Part shown: piece by piece, positions 31,953 through 40,170 of the stretch | Position numbering within the stretch: the stretch's first letter is position 1 | How the letters are laid out: each line of letters begins with the position of its first letter | Assembly (NCBI GenBank): GCA_013824245.1 | Contig: PNNN01000042.1 | Location: 1-41,790, forward strand | DNA from: Chlorobiaceae bacterium | Lineage (GTDB): Bacteria > Bacteroidota > Ignavibacteria > UBA10030 > SZUA-254 | DNA length: 41,790 nucleotides | Direction of reading: 5' to 3' | Made by a program: the position numbers and the translations under genes | Notes under the pieces: model-generated | Databases searched by the model: none | Told to the model about the DNA's origin: nothing | Seen by the model: only the letters and a program-made list of their open reading frames with translations

Positions 31953-34529
31953 ATGAAATATATTGTTACAATTTTTCTCTGTTTGTTCCTGATAAATTTT
32001 GCAGAGTCACAAGTTCCAAATAAAATTTCGTACCAAGGATTACTTACAACACCTTCAGGTACACCACTACCCGATGGAAGTTACGATTTGAAGTTCGAAA
32101 TCTTCAATCTTCCTTTAGGTGGAACACTCCGTCACACAGAAACACATTCAGGTGTAACAGTAGAACGAGGAACATTTAGTTTAAACCTCGGTCCGTTACC
32201 GGCGATTTTTTCTGAATCATTGTTCGTTGAGGTGACTGTTCTTGCCGGTCCGGGAATTTCTTCGCCGATGACGTTCGCGCCACGCTCGGAGTTAACAAGT
32301 GCACCATATGCGTTCAGGGCAGATACCGCAAAGGGGATAATTCCAAACGCTAACTTGCAAGTTGCCACTCTCTCAACAACAGGCAATGTTGGGATAAAGA
32401 AATCACCATCATCGTTCGCATTCGATGTGAATGGAATCGTCAATGCCACAGACATTTATAAAAACGGTTCTCCGTTGAACGCAAGCCAGTGGATAACGAG
32501 TGGAAGCAACATTTATTACAACTCTGGCAACACTGGCATCGGAACAGCAACACCAACTTATAAACTCCATGTGAGCGGAACCGTGAACGCCACGGATTTT
32601 CTGAAAAATGGTCTACCACTTGGCACAACACAATGGACTACAAGCGGAAGCAATATTTATTACAACTCGGGTAATGTAGGTCTTGGTATAACAAATCCAA
32701 CTGCAAAGCTGAATATTATTGGGGGAGATGATACATACGCTAATGTAGTTCCGGAAATACAAATAGATGCCCAAAATTTTCCTGTTATTCGTTTGAACGC
32801 CACAGGAGGCATCGGGAAAAATGATGCAGGATATGAAGCGATGAACACCAATCGAAGATATCGTATGGGGATTAACACTTTCGACAATTTTTATATTCAT
32901 GATGCCACAGCAGCGATAGATAGAATCAGCATTCTTACCAATGGTAATGTCGGTATTGGAAAGGTTCCTTCCTATAAGCTGGATGTGAGTGGAACCATTA
33001 ACGCCACCGATATATATAAGAATGGCTCACCCCTAAGCACAAGCCAATGGACGACGAGTGGAAGCAACATTTATTACAACACTGGCAACACCGGTATCGG
33101 GACAGCGAGCCCGGTATCCAAAGTACACGTATCTGGTGCGTCGCTGGACGGATTTAGTCCGCTATTGTATTTAACCCCAACCACTACAAGCTCGGATCCC
33201 TGGCCAGCAGGTGCAATAATACATGCTTCCGATTTGGCTGTAGGTAAAACATTGCTGATGAGAATTGGACGAAGCAATACAACTTGGAACCTTGCTGATT
33301 TCGGATTTTATTATGCAGGCGATGGATCATTGAACAATCGATTGACACTTGGAATGCATAGTAATCCCTATATGATGAACATCTGTGCATCAGGCAACGT
33401 CGGCATCGGAACAGCAACCCCAGCATACAAGCTTGATGTGAGTGGAACAGTAAACGCAACCGCATTCCGTGGCGATGGATCACAGTTGACGGGTTTGCCA
33501 AGCGGCTCAAGTCAGTGGACAACATCAGGTTCTAATATTTACTACAATTCCGGCAACGTCGGCATCGGGACGATAACACCAGGTCAAAAATTGAGTGTTC
33601 AAGGCATGATGGGTTTGTATCCAACGACGTTCTCTGCTCCAGCGGCGCGTGGAATGTATCTTTACCACAATGGAAATATTGGGACCCTCTATGCATTTGA
33701 CTATACATCCAACCAAGGAGATCCGATAGCATATAATGCGCTTGAGCACAATTTTTATACATATGTCGGTGCAACAACAACATCGAGGATGTTTATTGCA
33801 AACTCCGGCAACGTCGGCATCGGGACAACGACACCATTGAGCAAATTAGAAGTTGCCGGTACGATTCACTCAACATCGGGTGGAATAAAATTTCCCGACG
33901 GGACGGTCATGACAACCGCGGCTGCGGCGACAACCGGCATGAGCAGCAACACCGATCTTTCTCTCGCGGCTGATGCTGACGCAAATGGATCCGGTGAGAT
34001 GATCGTGGCGACAAATGGTAATGAGAGAATGCGAGTAACAAACTCCGGTAGTATCGGTATTGGGACGACGACACCGGATGCCAACGCCAAGCTCGACGTA
34101 AACGGCTACGCATTTGCCAAAGCGCCTGTTGTGGTGTACGACAGCGCGGCGGGGAGCGGGACGAGTTTCGACATCACTTGGCTCAACAATGTCCGTGTCG
34201 ATAACAACATTGTTGAGAAGCAGGGGAACAACTATGAGTTTTTATTGAAGAAGGCAGGATGGTACAGGGTCTCATTGTTTTTGTTTTTTTTAACTCCCAA
34301 CTATGCACAATATTCCATTAACATATTTAAAAATGGAATTTGGGAAAAATCTGTATGTGTTTTTGATCGTACATCATCAGGTGGATGGTGGCAAGTAAAC
34401 GGTAGTGTGATCGTACAATCTAATGGAAGCGATCTATTTAAAATAAACGGATATTCAACTTCTAGTTTTTCGGTGCATCCACCAAAGTATTTGCATCAGC
34501 TTTCCATCGAATACCTCGGTGCGGAGTAG
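31953..34529 (+). CDS. Tail-fibre-like GIG-repeat protein with a C1q-like C-terminal domain
   Basis: 858 residues with a signal peptide (MKYIVTIFLCLFLINFAESQ) and GAGG upstream. The N-terminal domain (about 20-130, PNKISYQGLLTTPSGTPLPDG ... SAPYAFRADTA) is common in Bacteroidota exported fibre proteins. Residues about 135-640 hold nine G(N/S)xGIG-type units, such as GNTGIGTATP and GNVGIGTTTP, and four QW(T/I)TSGSNIYYN(S/T)GN linkers, suggesting a beta-helical trimeric shaft. The last ~135 residues (VVVYDSAAGSGTSFDITWLNN ... GWYRVSLFLFFL ... HQLSIEYLGAE) look like a C1q/TNF-type jelly roll. Unlike its neighbours it has no T9SS sorting domain, so its export route is unclear. The repeats are also visible in the DNA. 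Confidence 0.87.
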   Translation: MKYIVTIFLCLFLINFAESQVPNKISYQGLLTTPSGTPLPDGSYDLKFEIFNLPLGGTLRHTETHSGVTVERGTFSLNLGPLPAIFSESLFVEVTVLAGPGISSPMTFAPRSELTSAPYAFRADTAKGIIPNANLQVATLSTTGNVGIKKSPSSFAFDVNGIVNATDIYKNGSPLNASQWITSGSNIYYNSGNTGIGTATPTYKLHVSGTVNATDFLKNGLPLGTTQWTTSGSNIYYNSGNVGLGITNPTAKLNIIGGDDTYANVVPEIQIDAQNFPVIRLNATGGIGKNDAGYEAMNTNRRYRMGINTFDNFYIHDATAAIDRISILTNGNVGIGKVPSYKLDVSGTINATDIYKNGSPLSTSQWTTSGSNIYYNTGNTGIGTASPVSKVHVSGASLDGFSPLLYLTPTTTSSDPWPAGAIIHASDLAVGKTLLMRIGRSNTTWNLADFGFYYAGDGSLNNRLTLGMHSNPYMMNICASGNVGIGTATPAYKLDVSGTVNATAFRGDGSQLTGLPSGSSQWTTSGSNIYYNSGNVGIGTITPGQKLSVQGMMGLYPTTFSAPAARGMYLYHNGNIGTLYAFDYTSNQGDPIAYNALEHNFYTYVGATTTSRMFIANSGNVGIGTTTPLSKLEVAGTIHSTSGGIKFPDGTVMTTAAAATTGMSSNTDLSLAADADANGSGEMIVATNGNERMRVTNSGSIGIGTTTPDANAKLDVNGYAFAKAPVVVYDSAAGSGTSFDITWLNNVRVDNNIVEKQGNNYEFLLKKAGWYRVSLFLFFLTPNYAQYSINIFKNGIWEKSVCVFDRTSSGGWWQVNGSVIVQSNGSDLFKINGYSTSSFSVHPPKYLHQLSIEYLGAE

Positions 34530-34537
34530 CGGTGAAC

Positions 34538-34610
34538 AACCCTCACCCCTGCCCCTCTCCCAATTTGGGAGAGGGGATGTCACGACGTAGTCGGGACAGA
34601 GGAGAGGGTT
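34538..34610. repeat. CCCTCTCC palindromic element
   Basis: Inner palindrome CCCCTCTCCCAA / TTTGGGAGAGGGG (about 34551-34576), within outer AACCCTC...GAGGGTT arms reaching 34610. The wording matches a repeat I know from many unrelated environmental bacteria. It starts about 8 bases after the stop of the fibre-like gene. Confidence 0.7.
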
Positions 34611-34651
34611 ATAAGAAAAAGATGAACACCCGGCAATTATATCGACCAATG

Positions 34652-34700
34652 AGAACTCCGACTTCTATCCCGGTACTTCAAAGTCAGAAGTCGGAGTTCT
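34652..34700. repeat. CTCCGACTTCT hairpin, copy 3
   Basis: Perfect 15-bp arms AGAACTCCGACTTCT (34652-34666) / AGAAGTCGGAGTTCT (34686-34700), loop 19 bases. The arms equal those of copy 1; the loop differs. Confidence 0.85.
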
Positions 34701-34719
34701 TCTTAGTAAAAATTTGTAA

Positions 34720-34760
34720 ATCGAACTTCAGTTCGATATTCGAGCGAAATAAATTTCGCT
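34720..34760. repeat. Two short palindromes of the REP-like group
   Basis: ATCGAACT-tc-AGTTCGAT (34720-34737) and AGCGAAAT-aa-ATTTCGCT (34743-34760), each with perfect 8-bp arms and a 2-base centre. They lie just upstream of the T9SS gene at 34789. Confidence 0.75.
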
Positions 34761-34788
34761 TTACAACACTGATAAAAGGAGCAATAAA

Positions 34789-36192
34789 ATGAAAAGTATA
34801 AAAATAATATCGCTTGTTTGTTTGTTCGTGTCGGTAACGTTATCGCAAACCCCAAAACACCCTTGGCATGTCATCGACCGCGGCGGTGGGAAAGGGACCT
34901 CTGGAAATGCTGTACTCCAATCATCAATCGGTCAACCTCTTGTTCAAAGGATGACATACCTCGATACCGGCTCAACACTGGAGAGTGGTTATTTGCCAAC
35001 TCTTCGTCAATCGTCGGGCGCCTATACCTGCGTTGCGATCGATATTGCCAATGGATGGAACCTATTGTCAGTTCCTCTCATTGTTAATGATTATCGAAAA
35101 AACACTTTCGCACCGTGGGCATCATCGGCGGCGTTTAAATACACAACGGCATACGAATCTGAAGACACTCTCGTGAATGGCGAAGGGTACTGGCTTAAAA
35201 GTGATCAGAGCCAACCGTTTTATATTCTTGGAACGAGTTATTTTGAAGATACAATTGATGTTCACGCGGGATGGAACATTATAGGCACTATTTCGTATCC
35301 AATTCTTAACTCAGATATTGTACCCATAGCGCCATCAATAATCCAATCACTGTTTTTCGATTTCATTCCAAGTGCAGGATATATAATTTCGGATACATTG
35401 TTCCCCGGTTATGGCTATTGGGTGAAAGTAAGTGAAGCCGGGCAGTTAGTTGTAAAACCCACATCTCAACTCGCTCTATCTTCACCTATGATCGCATCAA
35501 AACCGAATCAAAGATCAACAGGTTCATCATTAGAAAAAATTGTTGATGAGCAAGGATTGAACTCTTTAACATTCACAGATGCCAATGGCAGATCGAAGTC
35601 GATATATTTTTCATCCAAAAAGATCGATTTAGATTTAGACCGGTTTGAGTTACCTCCTTTACCTCCCGATGGTGTTCTTGACGTCAGGTATTCGAATGGA
35701 AATTTAGTGGTAATACCCGATAAGCAATCAAATAATTATACGATTCGCATCTCATCTGCTGAATATCCCATTACATTACGTTGGGATATTAAAAATGAAT
35801 CATTCAGCGCATCGCTGATGATTGATAAGAAAAATGTCAGCTTAAACAGGACGGGTGAAGCGCAGATTACAGAAGCATCATCAAAAATTAAACTTGAATT
35901 AATAGGACTATCTGATAAAGAACTTCCGAAAGAATTCGCTCTTCAACAAAACTATCCCAATCCCTTCAACCCATCAACAATTATAAATTATCAATTACCG
36001 ATTGCCAATTGGGTGAAGTTGAAAATCTACAATCTGCTTGGTCAGGAAGTTGCAACGCTTGTTGATGAGATGCAGGAAGCAGGATATAAATCGGTTGAAT
36101 GGCATGCCGGCGCTTTGCCAAGCGGGGTTTATATTTATCGATTGTCAGCAGGGTCATTTACAGATTTAAAGAAGTTGATACTGGTGAAATAA
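34789..36192 (+). CDS. T9SS type A sorting-domain protein with two GWN...YW modules
   Basis: 467 residues; signal peptide [27 protein letters not shown] upstream. The central part holds two related modules, one with [11 protein letters not shown] ... GEGYWLKSD (about 88-143) and one with [12 protein letters not shown] ... [10 protein letters not shown] (about 163-220), joined to a beta-rich stretch. The T9SS domain fills the last ~85 residues: [50 protein letters not shown]. The GWN/YW modules are common in secreted proteins of this lineage and have no known biochemical role. A type-1 hairpin begins 6 bases after the stop. Confidence 0.9.
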   Translation: MKSIKIISLVCLFVSVTLSQTPKHPWHVIDRGGGKGTSGNAVLQSSIGQPLVQRMTYLDTGSTLESGYLPTLRQSSGAYTCVAIDIANGWNLLSVPLIVNDYRKNTFAPWASSAAFKYTTAYESEDTLVNGEGYWLKSDQSQPFYILGTSYFEDTIDVHAGWNIIGTISYPILNSDIVPIAPSIIQSLFFDFIPSAGYIISDTLFPGYGYWVKVSEAGQLVVKPTSQLALSSPMIASKPNQRSTGSSLEKIVDEQGLNSLTFTDANGRSKSIYFSSKKIDLDLDRFELPPLPPDGVLDVRYSNGNLVVIPDKQSNNYTIRISSAEYPITLRWDIKNESFSASLMIDKKNVSLNRTGEAQITEASSKIKLELIGLSDKELPKEFALQQNYPNPFNPSTIINYQLPIANWVKLKIYNLLGQEVATLVDEMQEAGYKSVEWHAGALPSGVYIYRLSAGSFTDLKKLILVK

Positions 36193-36198
36193 TTTGGT

Positions 36199-36246
36199 AA
36201 ACCTCCGACTTCTACCTCGATAATCTTAAGAAGAAGTCGGAGGTTT
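36199..36246. repeat. CTCCGACTTCT hairpin, copy 4
   Basis: Perfect 15-bp arms AAACCTCCGACTTCT (36199-36213) / AGAAGTCGGAGGTTT (36232-36246), loop 18 bases. Pairs 2 and 4 of the arm differ from copy 1 and stay complementary. It starts 6 bases after the upstream stop, as does copy 1. Confidence 0.85.
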
Positions 36247-36264
36247 TCAGTAGGTTTTCAGATG

Positions 36265-36325
36265 AATGCGGTTCGCGTCATGATGGATTATTCATCGTGT
36301 GGATTAGGTAGAAGCGAACCGCATT
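36265..36325 (+). repeat. GCGGCTT-type long inverted repeat, copy C
   Basis: Perfect 12-bp arms AATGCGGTTCGC (36265-36276) / GCGAACCGCATT (36314-36325), with a 37-base loop containing GTGTGGATTAGGTA as in copy A, and CATGATG as in copy B. It ends 6 bases before the stop of the minus-strand bacilliredoxin gene. Confidence 0.75.
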
Positions 36326-36331
36326 ATTATT

Positions 36332-36742
36332 TTATTTGTTGCAATGTTTATCAAACATCTCTGTAAGCAAGAATGCTACATTCTCAGGTGTATTGTGTTG
36401 AATGCTTGAACGATGAATGATATCTTTGAATTTACCGTCTTGCATCAACGCGAAGGATGGTGATGATGGCGGTTCGTTCGCAAAGTAACTTCTCGCTTTA
36501 GCTGTTGCGTCGCGATCAGTAGTGGCGAAAATTGTTGTAAATTTTTTTGGCAAGATTGTGTGCTTCATTGCCATATCAAGCGCAGGTACTGCAACACCCG
36601 AAGCGCAGCCGCAAGCCGAATTGATATAAACGAGCATCGTTCCGTTGCGTGCTGAAAACATATTTTCAACTTCTTCCGGTGTTTTAAGTTCCTGCAAACC
36701 CACTTGCCTTACTTCATCTTTTAATTCTTCATGTGTATCCAT
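36332..36742 (-). CDS. BrxA/BrxB-family bacilliredoxin
   Basis: 136 residues, close to the usual length for this thioredoxin-fold family (YphP/YqiW, formerly DUF1094). It carries the signature SACGCASGVAVPAL, a CGC site instead of the thioredoxin CxxC, plus TTIFATTDRDATAKAR and EPPSSPSFAL. In Firmicutes it reduces bacillithiol mixed disulfides on proteins. Whether this organism makes bacillithiol cannot be read from the window, though many Bacteroidota do. GAAAG lies upstream. It follows the VOC gene by 51 bases on the same strand. There is no signal peptide, so it is cytosolic. Confidence 0.9.
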   Translation of the reverse strand: MDTHEELKDEVRQVGLQELKTPEEVENMFSARNGTMLVYINSACGCASGVAVPALDMAMKHTILPKKFTTIFATTDRDATAKARSYFANEPPSSPSFALMQDGKFKDIIHRSSIQHNTPENVAFLLTEMFDKHCNK

Positions 36743-36793
36743 TTATTTTCTTTCACCTTTCTTAATTTATCGTTTCGAATATTACTATAAAGA

Positions 36794-37177
36794 TCATATC
36801 ATCGAGTGGAGTGCCAATCTGTTCCCTTCAACATCTTCGAAAACAGCCATGTAACCGTATTCTGGCGTAATGAATGTTTTCTGTACTAATATCTTACCGC
36901 CATGCATTATAATTCTGTCAAGCAAAAGTTGCATGTCAGGATCGGCGCTGAAATAAACCAACACGCCTTGATGTCCCGGTTTATAATAATCGCGATGTTC
37001 GCAAAGCGCCCCTCCAACTGTTCGATCGCTTGTTGGAAAGAGTGCCATCTTCACACCATTTGGGAGTGTGGTATCTTGAAATTGAATATCAAAGATTGCC
37101 CCATAAAACTTTTTTGCTCTTGCAAGATCATTCGCAGGTATCTCGAACCAGCCGATTGTTTTTCCCATGGATGCCAT
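36794..37177 (-). CDS. VOC (glyoxalase/bleomycin resistance-like) family protein
   Basis: 127 residues. The ATG at 37177 is chosen because GAAAGGAA precedes it. The paired beta-alpha-beta-beta-beta layout is plain: IGWFEIPANDLARAKKFYGAIFD, then VKMALFPTSD, GVLVYFSADPDMQLLLDRI, GGKILVQKTFITPEYGYMAVFEDVEGNRLALHS. The late EDxEGNxxxLHS motif is the metal-site end of VOC enzymes, and the DLARAKKFYG start is typical of the PhnB/glyoxalase-like group. It could be a lyase, a dioxygenase or a binding protein; the substrate is unknown. It is probably co-transcribed with the bacilliredoxin gene. Confidence 0.88.
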   Translation of the reverse strand: MASMGKTIGWFEIPANDLARAKKFYGAIFDIQFQDTTLPNGVKMALFPTSDRTVGGALCEHRDYYKPGHQGVLVYFSADPDMQLLLDRIIMHGGKILVQKTFITPEYGYMAVFEDVEGNRLALHSMI

Positions 37178-37349
37178 TTTAATTCCTTTCGTTTGTAAGA
37201 AATGAAACAAAGATTTGAATCGGAGAGTTTCATTGGATATTCTCCTGTTTGAGCGGAGGAGGGATAGATAGTTATATTATCTGATTTATTGCACTTATAT
37301 CACCAATTTTGTAAATTATTCAGTTCAATTTATTATTTGAAGGTAAAGC

Positions 37350-38282
37350 ATGAGTTTGTTAGTAGTCGGGTCGCTTGCAATAGATACGATTGAAACACCA
37401 TTCGGAAGAGTGGAAAATGTTCTTGGTGGTTCATCAACATATATTTCAATCGCTGCAAGTTATTTTATAAAACCGATACGCCTGGTAGGCGTTGTTGGTA
37501 GCGATTTCTCAAAAGAATACATTAATATTCTTGAGGATCGTGAGATCGATTTAGAAGGTATGCAGGTAATTCCCGGTGGGAAAACATTTCGCTGGGGAGG
37601 AAGGTATCATTACGATCTCAATGTCCGCGACACACTCTATACAGATTTGAATGTTTTTCAACACTTCAATCCTGTGATACCGAAGTCGTACAAGAAGACA
37701 ACTTATGTATGTCTCGGGAATATTGATCCGGTTCTTCAGCACCGTGTCCTGGAACAGATTGAAAAACCGCGGCTCGTTGTCGGTGATACGATGAACTTCT
37801 GGATTAAAGGAAAAAATGCTGAACTAAGAAAAACATTGAAACTTCTTGATGTTCTAATTCTAAATGAATCGGAAGCACGTGAGATAACGGATGAGCCGAA
37901 TCTCATTAAAGCGGGCAAAGCAGTGAGGGAATTGGGTCCAAGGATTGTTGTTATAAAAAAAGGAGAGCATGGCGCGCTTCTTTTTACACCATCTACAATT
38001 TTCTCGGCACCGGCATTTCCATTAGAAAATATTTATGATCCAACAGGAGCCGGTGATACTTTCGCCGGCGGATTTATCGGCTGGATTGCGAAAACGAATG
38101 ATATCTCGGATGCTAATTTAAAACGTGCTGTAATTTACGGAAGCACTATGGCATCTTTTTGTGTGGAAAAATTCAGCTTGGATAGATTTAAAAACCTGAC
38201 GATACTCGAAATCCACGATCGCTTTCATTCGTTTCGCGAGTTGTCTCATTTTGAAGAAGATTTTTTAGATAATGGAAAATGA
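37350..38282 (+). CDS. PfkB-family carbohydrate/nucleoside kinase
   Basis: 310 residues of the ribokinase fold. The N terminus LLVVGSLAIDTIETPFG and GGSSTYISIAASYF form the substrate side; the C-terminal signature DPTGAGDTFAGGF contains catalytic Asp236. KKGEHGALLF is the usual strand before the nucleotide site. GAAGG is well placed upstream. It overlaps the MtnA gene by four bases (ATGA), so translation is coupled. This neighbourhood points to a substrate whose 1-phosphate MtnA isomerises: 5-methylthioribose, 5-deoxyribose or ribose 1-phosphate. The canonical MTR kinase belongs to another family, so this would be an alternative entry enzyme. Confidence 0.9.
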   Translation: MSLLVVGSLAIDTIETPFGRVENVLGGSSTYISIAASYFIKPIRLVGVVGSDFSKEYINILEDREIDLEGMQVIPGGKTFRWGGRYHYDLNVRDTLYTDLNVFQHFNPVIPKSYKKTTYVCLGNIDPVLQHRVLEQIEKPRLVVGDTMNFWIKGKNAELRKTLKLLDVLILNESEAREITDEPNLIKAGKAVRELGPRIVVIKKGEHGALLFTPSTIFSAPAFPLENIYDPTGAGDTFAGGFIGWIAKTNDISDANLKRAVIYGSTMASFCVEKFSLDRFKNLTILEIHDRFHSFRELSHFEEDFLDNGK

Positions 38283-39292
38283 TTAAATCAATTGAGTGGG
38301 TCGGTGGTCATGTTCGATATATCGACCAAACCAAACTGCCTTCGGATGAAGTTTACACCAAGACATCTGATTATAGAGATGTTGCCGAGGCAATTAGAAA
38401 ATTAAGAATCCGCGGTGCACCATTGATCGGTATTGCCGCCGCATATGCTGTGGCACTTGCGGGGATGGAATCAAGAAAATTAGAGTCATCGAAGTTCGTA
38501 AATGAAATTACCGAGGCGATAGATTTACTCGCCGCCACAAGACCTACTGCCGTAAATTTATTCTGGGCTTTAAAAAGAATGAAAACGGTATTAAGCTTGA
38601 ATGATAATATCGAAATTGTTCGAACATCATTAATCGATGAAGCTATCAAGATTCATTCAGAAGATATTGAGATGTGCAAAAATATTGGAGAGAACGGATC
38701 AACGTTGATCCCGGATAACGCGACGATACTTACTCATTGCAATACCGGCGCACTTGCAACGGGTGGAGATGGTACAGCTCAAAGTGTAATCACGACAGCT
38801 CATAAACAAGGAAAGCGAGTCAACGTTTATGCAGATGAAACACGTCCGTTATTACAGGGTGGAAGGTTGACTACCTGGGAATTAATGAAGAATGGAATTG
38901 AAGTAAATCTAATCACCGATAATGTCGCCGCTTTTTTGATGCAAAGAAATAAAATTACACTTGCAATCACTGGCGCCGATCGTATTGCCGCTAATGGCGA
39001 TACTGCAAATAAAATTGGGACTTACAGCATTGCAGTAAACGCGAAGTATCATGATATTCCGTTTTATATCGCGGCACCTACTTCAACAATCGATCCGGCA
39101 ATCAGATCCGGTTCTGATATTATGATTGAAGAAAGAAATATCGAAGAGGTAACATCAATAGACGGAAAGCGAATTGCGCCAGATGGAGTTAAAGTTTACT
39201 CGCCTGCTTTCGATATAACACCTGCATCTTTAATAACCGCAGTCATCACCGATCGTGGTGTGTTTTATCCACCATTTGATTTTAGTAAATGA
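38279..39292 (+). CDS. mtnA: S-methyl-5-thioribose-1-phosphate isomerase (MtnA-like)
   Basis: 337 residues, full length. It is an aldose-ketose isomerase in methionine salvage, related to eIF2B subunits. Motifs: RIRGAPLIGIAAAYAVAL, LTHCNTGALATGGDGTAQSV (catalytic Cys154), DETRPLLQGGRLTTWEL, ITDNVAAFLM, and TGADRIAANGDTANKIGTYS (catalytic Asp234). Both catalytic residues are kept. It overlaps the PfkB kinase upstream and the RecO gene downstream by 4 bases each. No mtnB, C, D or other salvage genes are present in the window, so a different use, such as 5-deoxyribose disposal or a ribose-1,5-bisphosphate-type step, is possible. Confidence 0.95.
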   Translation: MIKSIEWVGGHVRYIDQTKLPSDEVYTKTSDYRDVAEAIRKLRIRGAPLIGIAAAYAVALAGMESRKLESSKFVNEITEAIDLLAATRPTAVNLFWALKRMKTVLSLNDNIEIVRTSLIDEAIKIHSEDIEMCKNIGENGSTLIPDNATILTHCNTGALATGGDGTAQSVITTAHKQGKRVNVYADETRPLLQGGRLTTWELMKNGIEVNLITDNVAAFLMQRNKITLAITGADRIAANGDTANKIGTYSIAVNAKYHDIPFYIAAPTSTIDPAIRSGSDIMIEERNIEEVTSIDGKRIAPDGVKVYSPAFDITPASLITAVITDRGVFYPPFDFSK

Positions 39293-40065
39293 GCATCATC
39301 GAAAAAACGGAGGCGATCGTTTTAAGGTCGGTTGATTTTCGCGAGTCGAGCAAGATAGTTACTTTCTATACAAAAAAGTTTGGAAAAATCGCCGGCATAG
39401 TCAAGGGAGCGAAACAAGCAAAAAATAAATATGGATCATCGCTCGAACCAATGTCGTACGTCTCGCTTGTATTCTATTACAAGGAAGGGAGGGATGTACA
39501 AACAGTATCGAGTTGTGATATTGTAAAACCGTTTCGCAAGTTGTCTGATGATCTTGATAAGATGGCTGTGGGGATGAGCATCATCGAGCTCTTAAACAAT
39601 GTAACCCCCGACCGCCACGAGAATGTACAGCTATTTGCACACGTTATAAATAGTTTGAATTCCATTAATTCTGCAACTAAAAACGTTAAGAATCTGTTCT
39701 TTTATTTTGAATACCATCTCGCTCGCTTATTGGGTTTTGGGCTTCAATTTGAAAGTTGTGTACAATGCAAGAAGATTTTGAGCCATGTAATTGATAACGA
39801 TCGGTATCATTACAGCATCGACAGAGGAGGTTTAATATGTTCTCAATGTGCCGATATCACCGGAACGAAATTTGAGATGACATCGGAGATATTAAAAACC
39901 TTTCGCGAGATTTATTCATCTAATAATATAGATTTGATTATTGAGACAGAGATATCGAATATGAACAAAGAAATTATTCATAATTTTTTATGGACTTATC
40001 TTCGATATCATCTCCCAAATCTTTATTCTCTGAAATCGCTAACTGTCTTTGGTAAGATTATATGA
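39289..40065 (+). CDS. recO: DNA repair protein RecO
   Basis: 258 residues. An OB-fold N-terminal domain (KTEAIVLRSVDFRESSKIVTFYTKKFGKIAGIVKGAK) is followed by the helical domain with a zinc site formed by CVQC (about 161-164) and CSQC (about 188-191). It loads RecA on single-stranded DNA together with RecR. The start ATGA overlaps the mtnA stop, so it is the last gene of a three-gene translationally coupled set. The functional link to the two metabolic genes is probably only positional. Confidence 0.95.
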   Translation: MSIIEKTEAIVLRSVDFRESSKIVTFYTKKFGKIAGIVKGAKQAKNKYGSSLEPMSYVSLVFYYKEGRDVQTVSSCDIVKPFRKLSDDLDKMAVGMSIIELLNNVTPDRHENVQLFAHVINSLNSINSATKNVKNLFFYFEYHLARLLGFGLQFESCVQCKKILSHVIDNDRYHYSIDRGGLICSQCADITGTKFEMTSEILKTFREIYSSNNIDLIIETEISNMNKEIIHNFLWTYLRYHLPNLYSLKSLTVFGKII

Positions 40066-40170
40066 CTTGAATGGCGAATTTAAAAAAATTAATATTGAAA
40101 AGCGTAACAATCAAACAAATTAAAAGTATAATTCAGATAAAACAGTGTTAAACTTGGAGTAATTCTAATT

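Noticed and set aside
31695-36246. CTCCGACTTCT hairpins as ordinary Rho-independent terminators
   Set aside because: None is followed by a T-tract, loops are long, and copies 2 and 3 lie far from an upstream stop codon.
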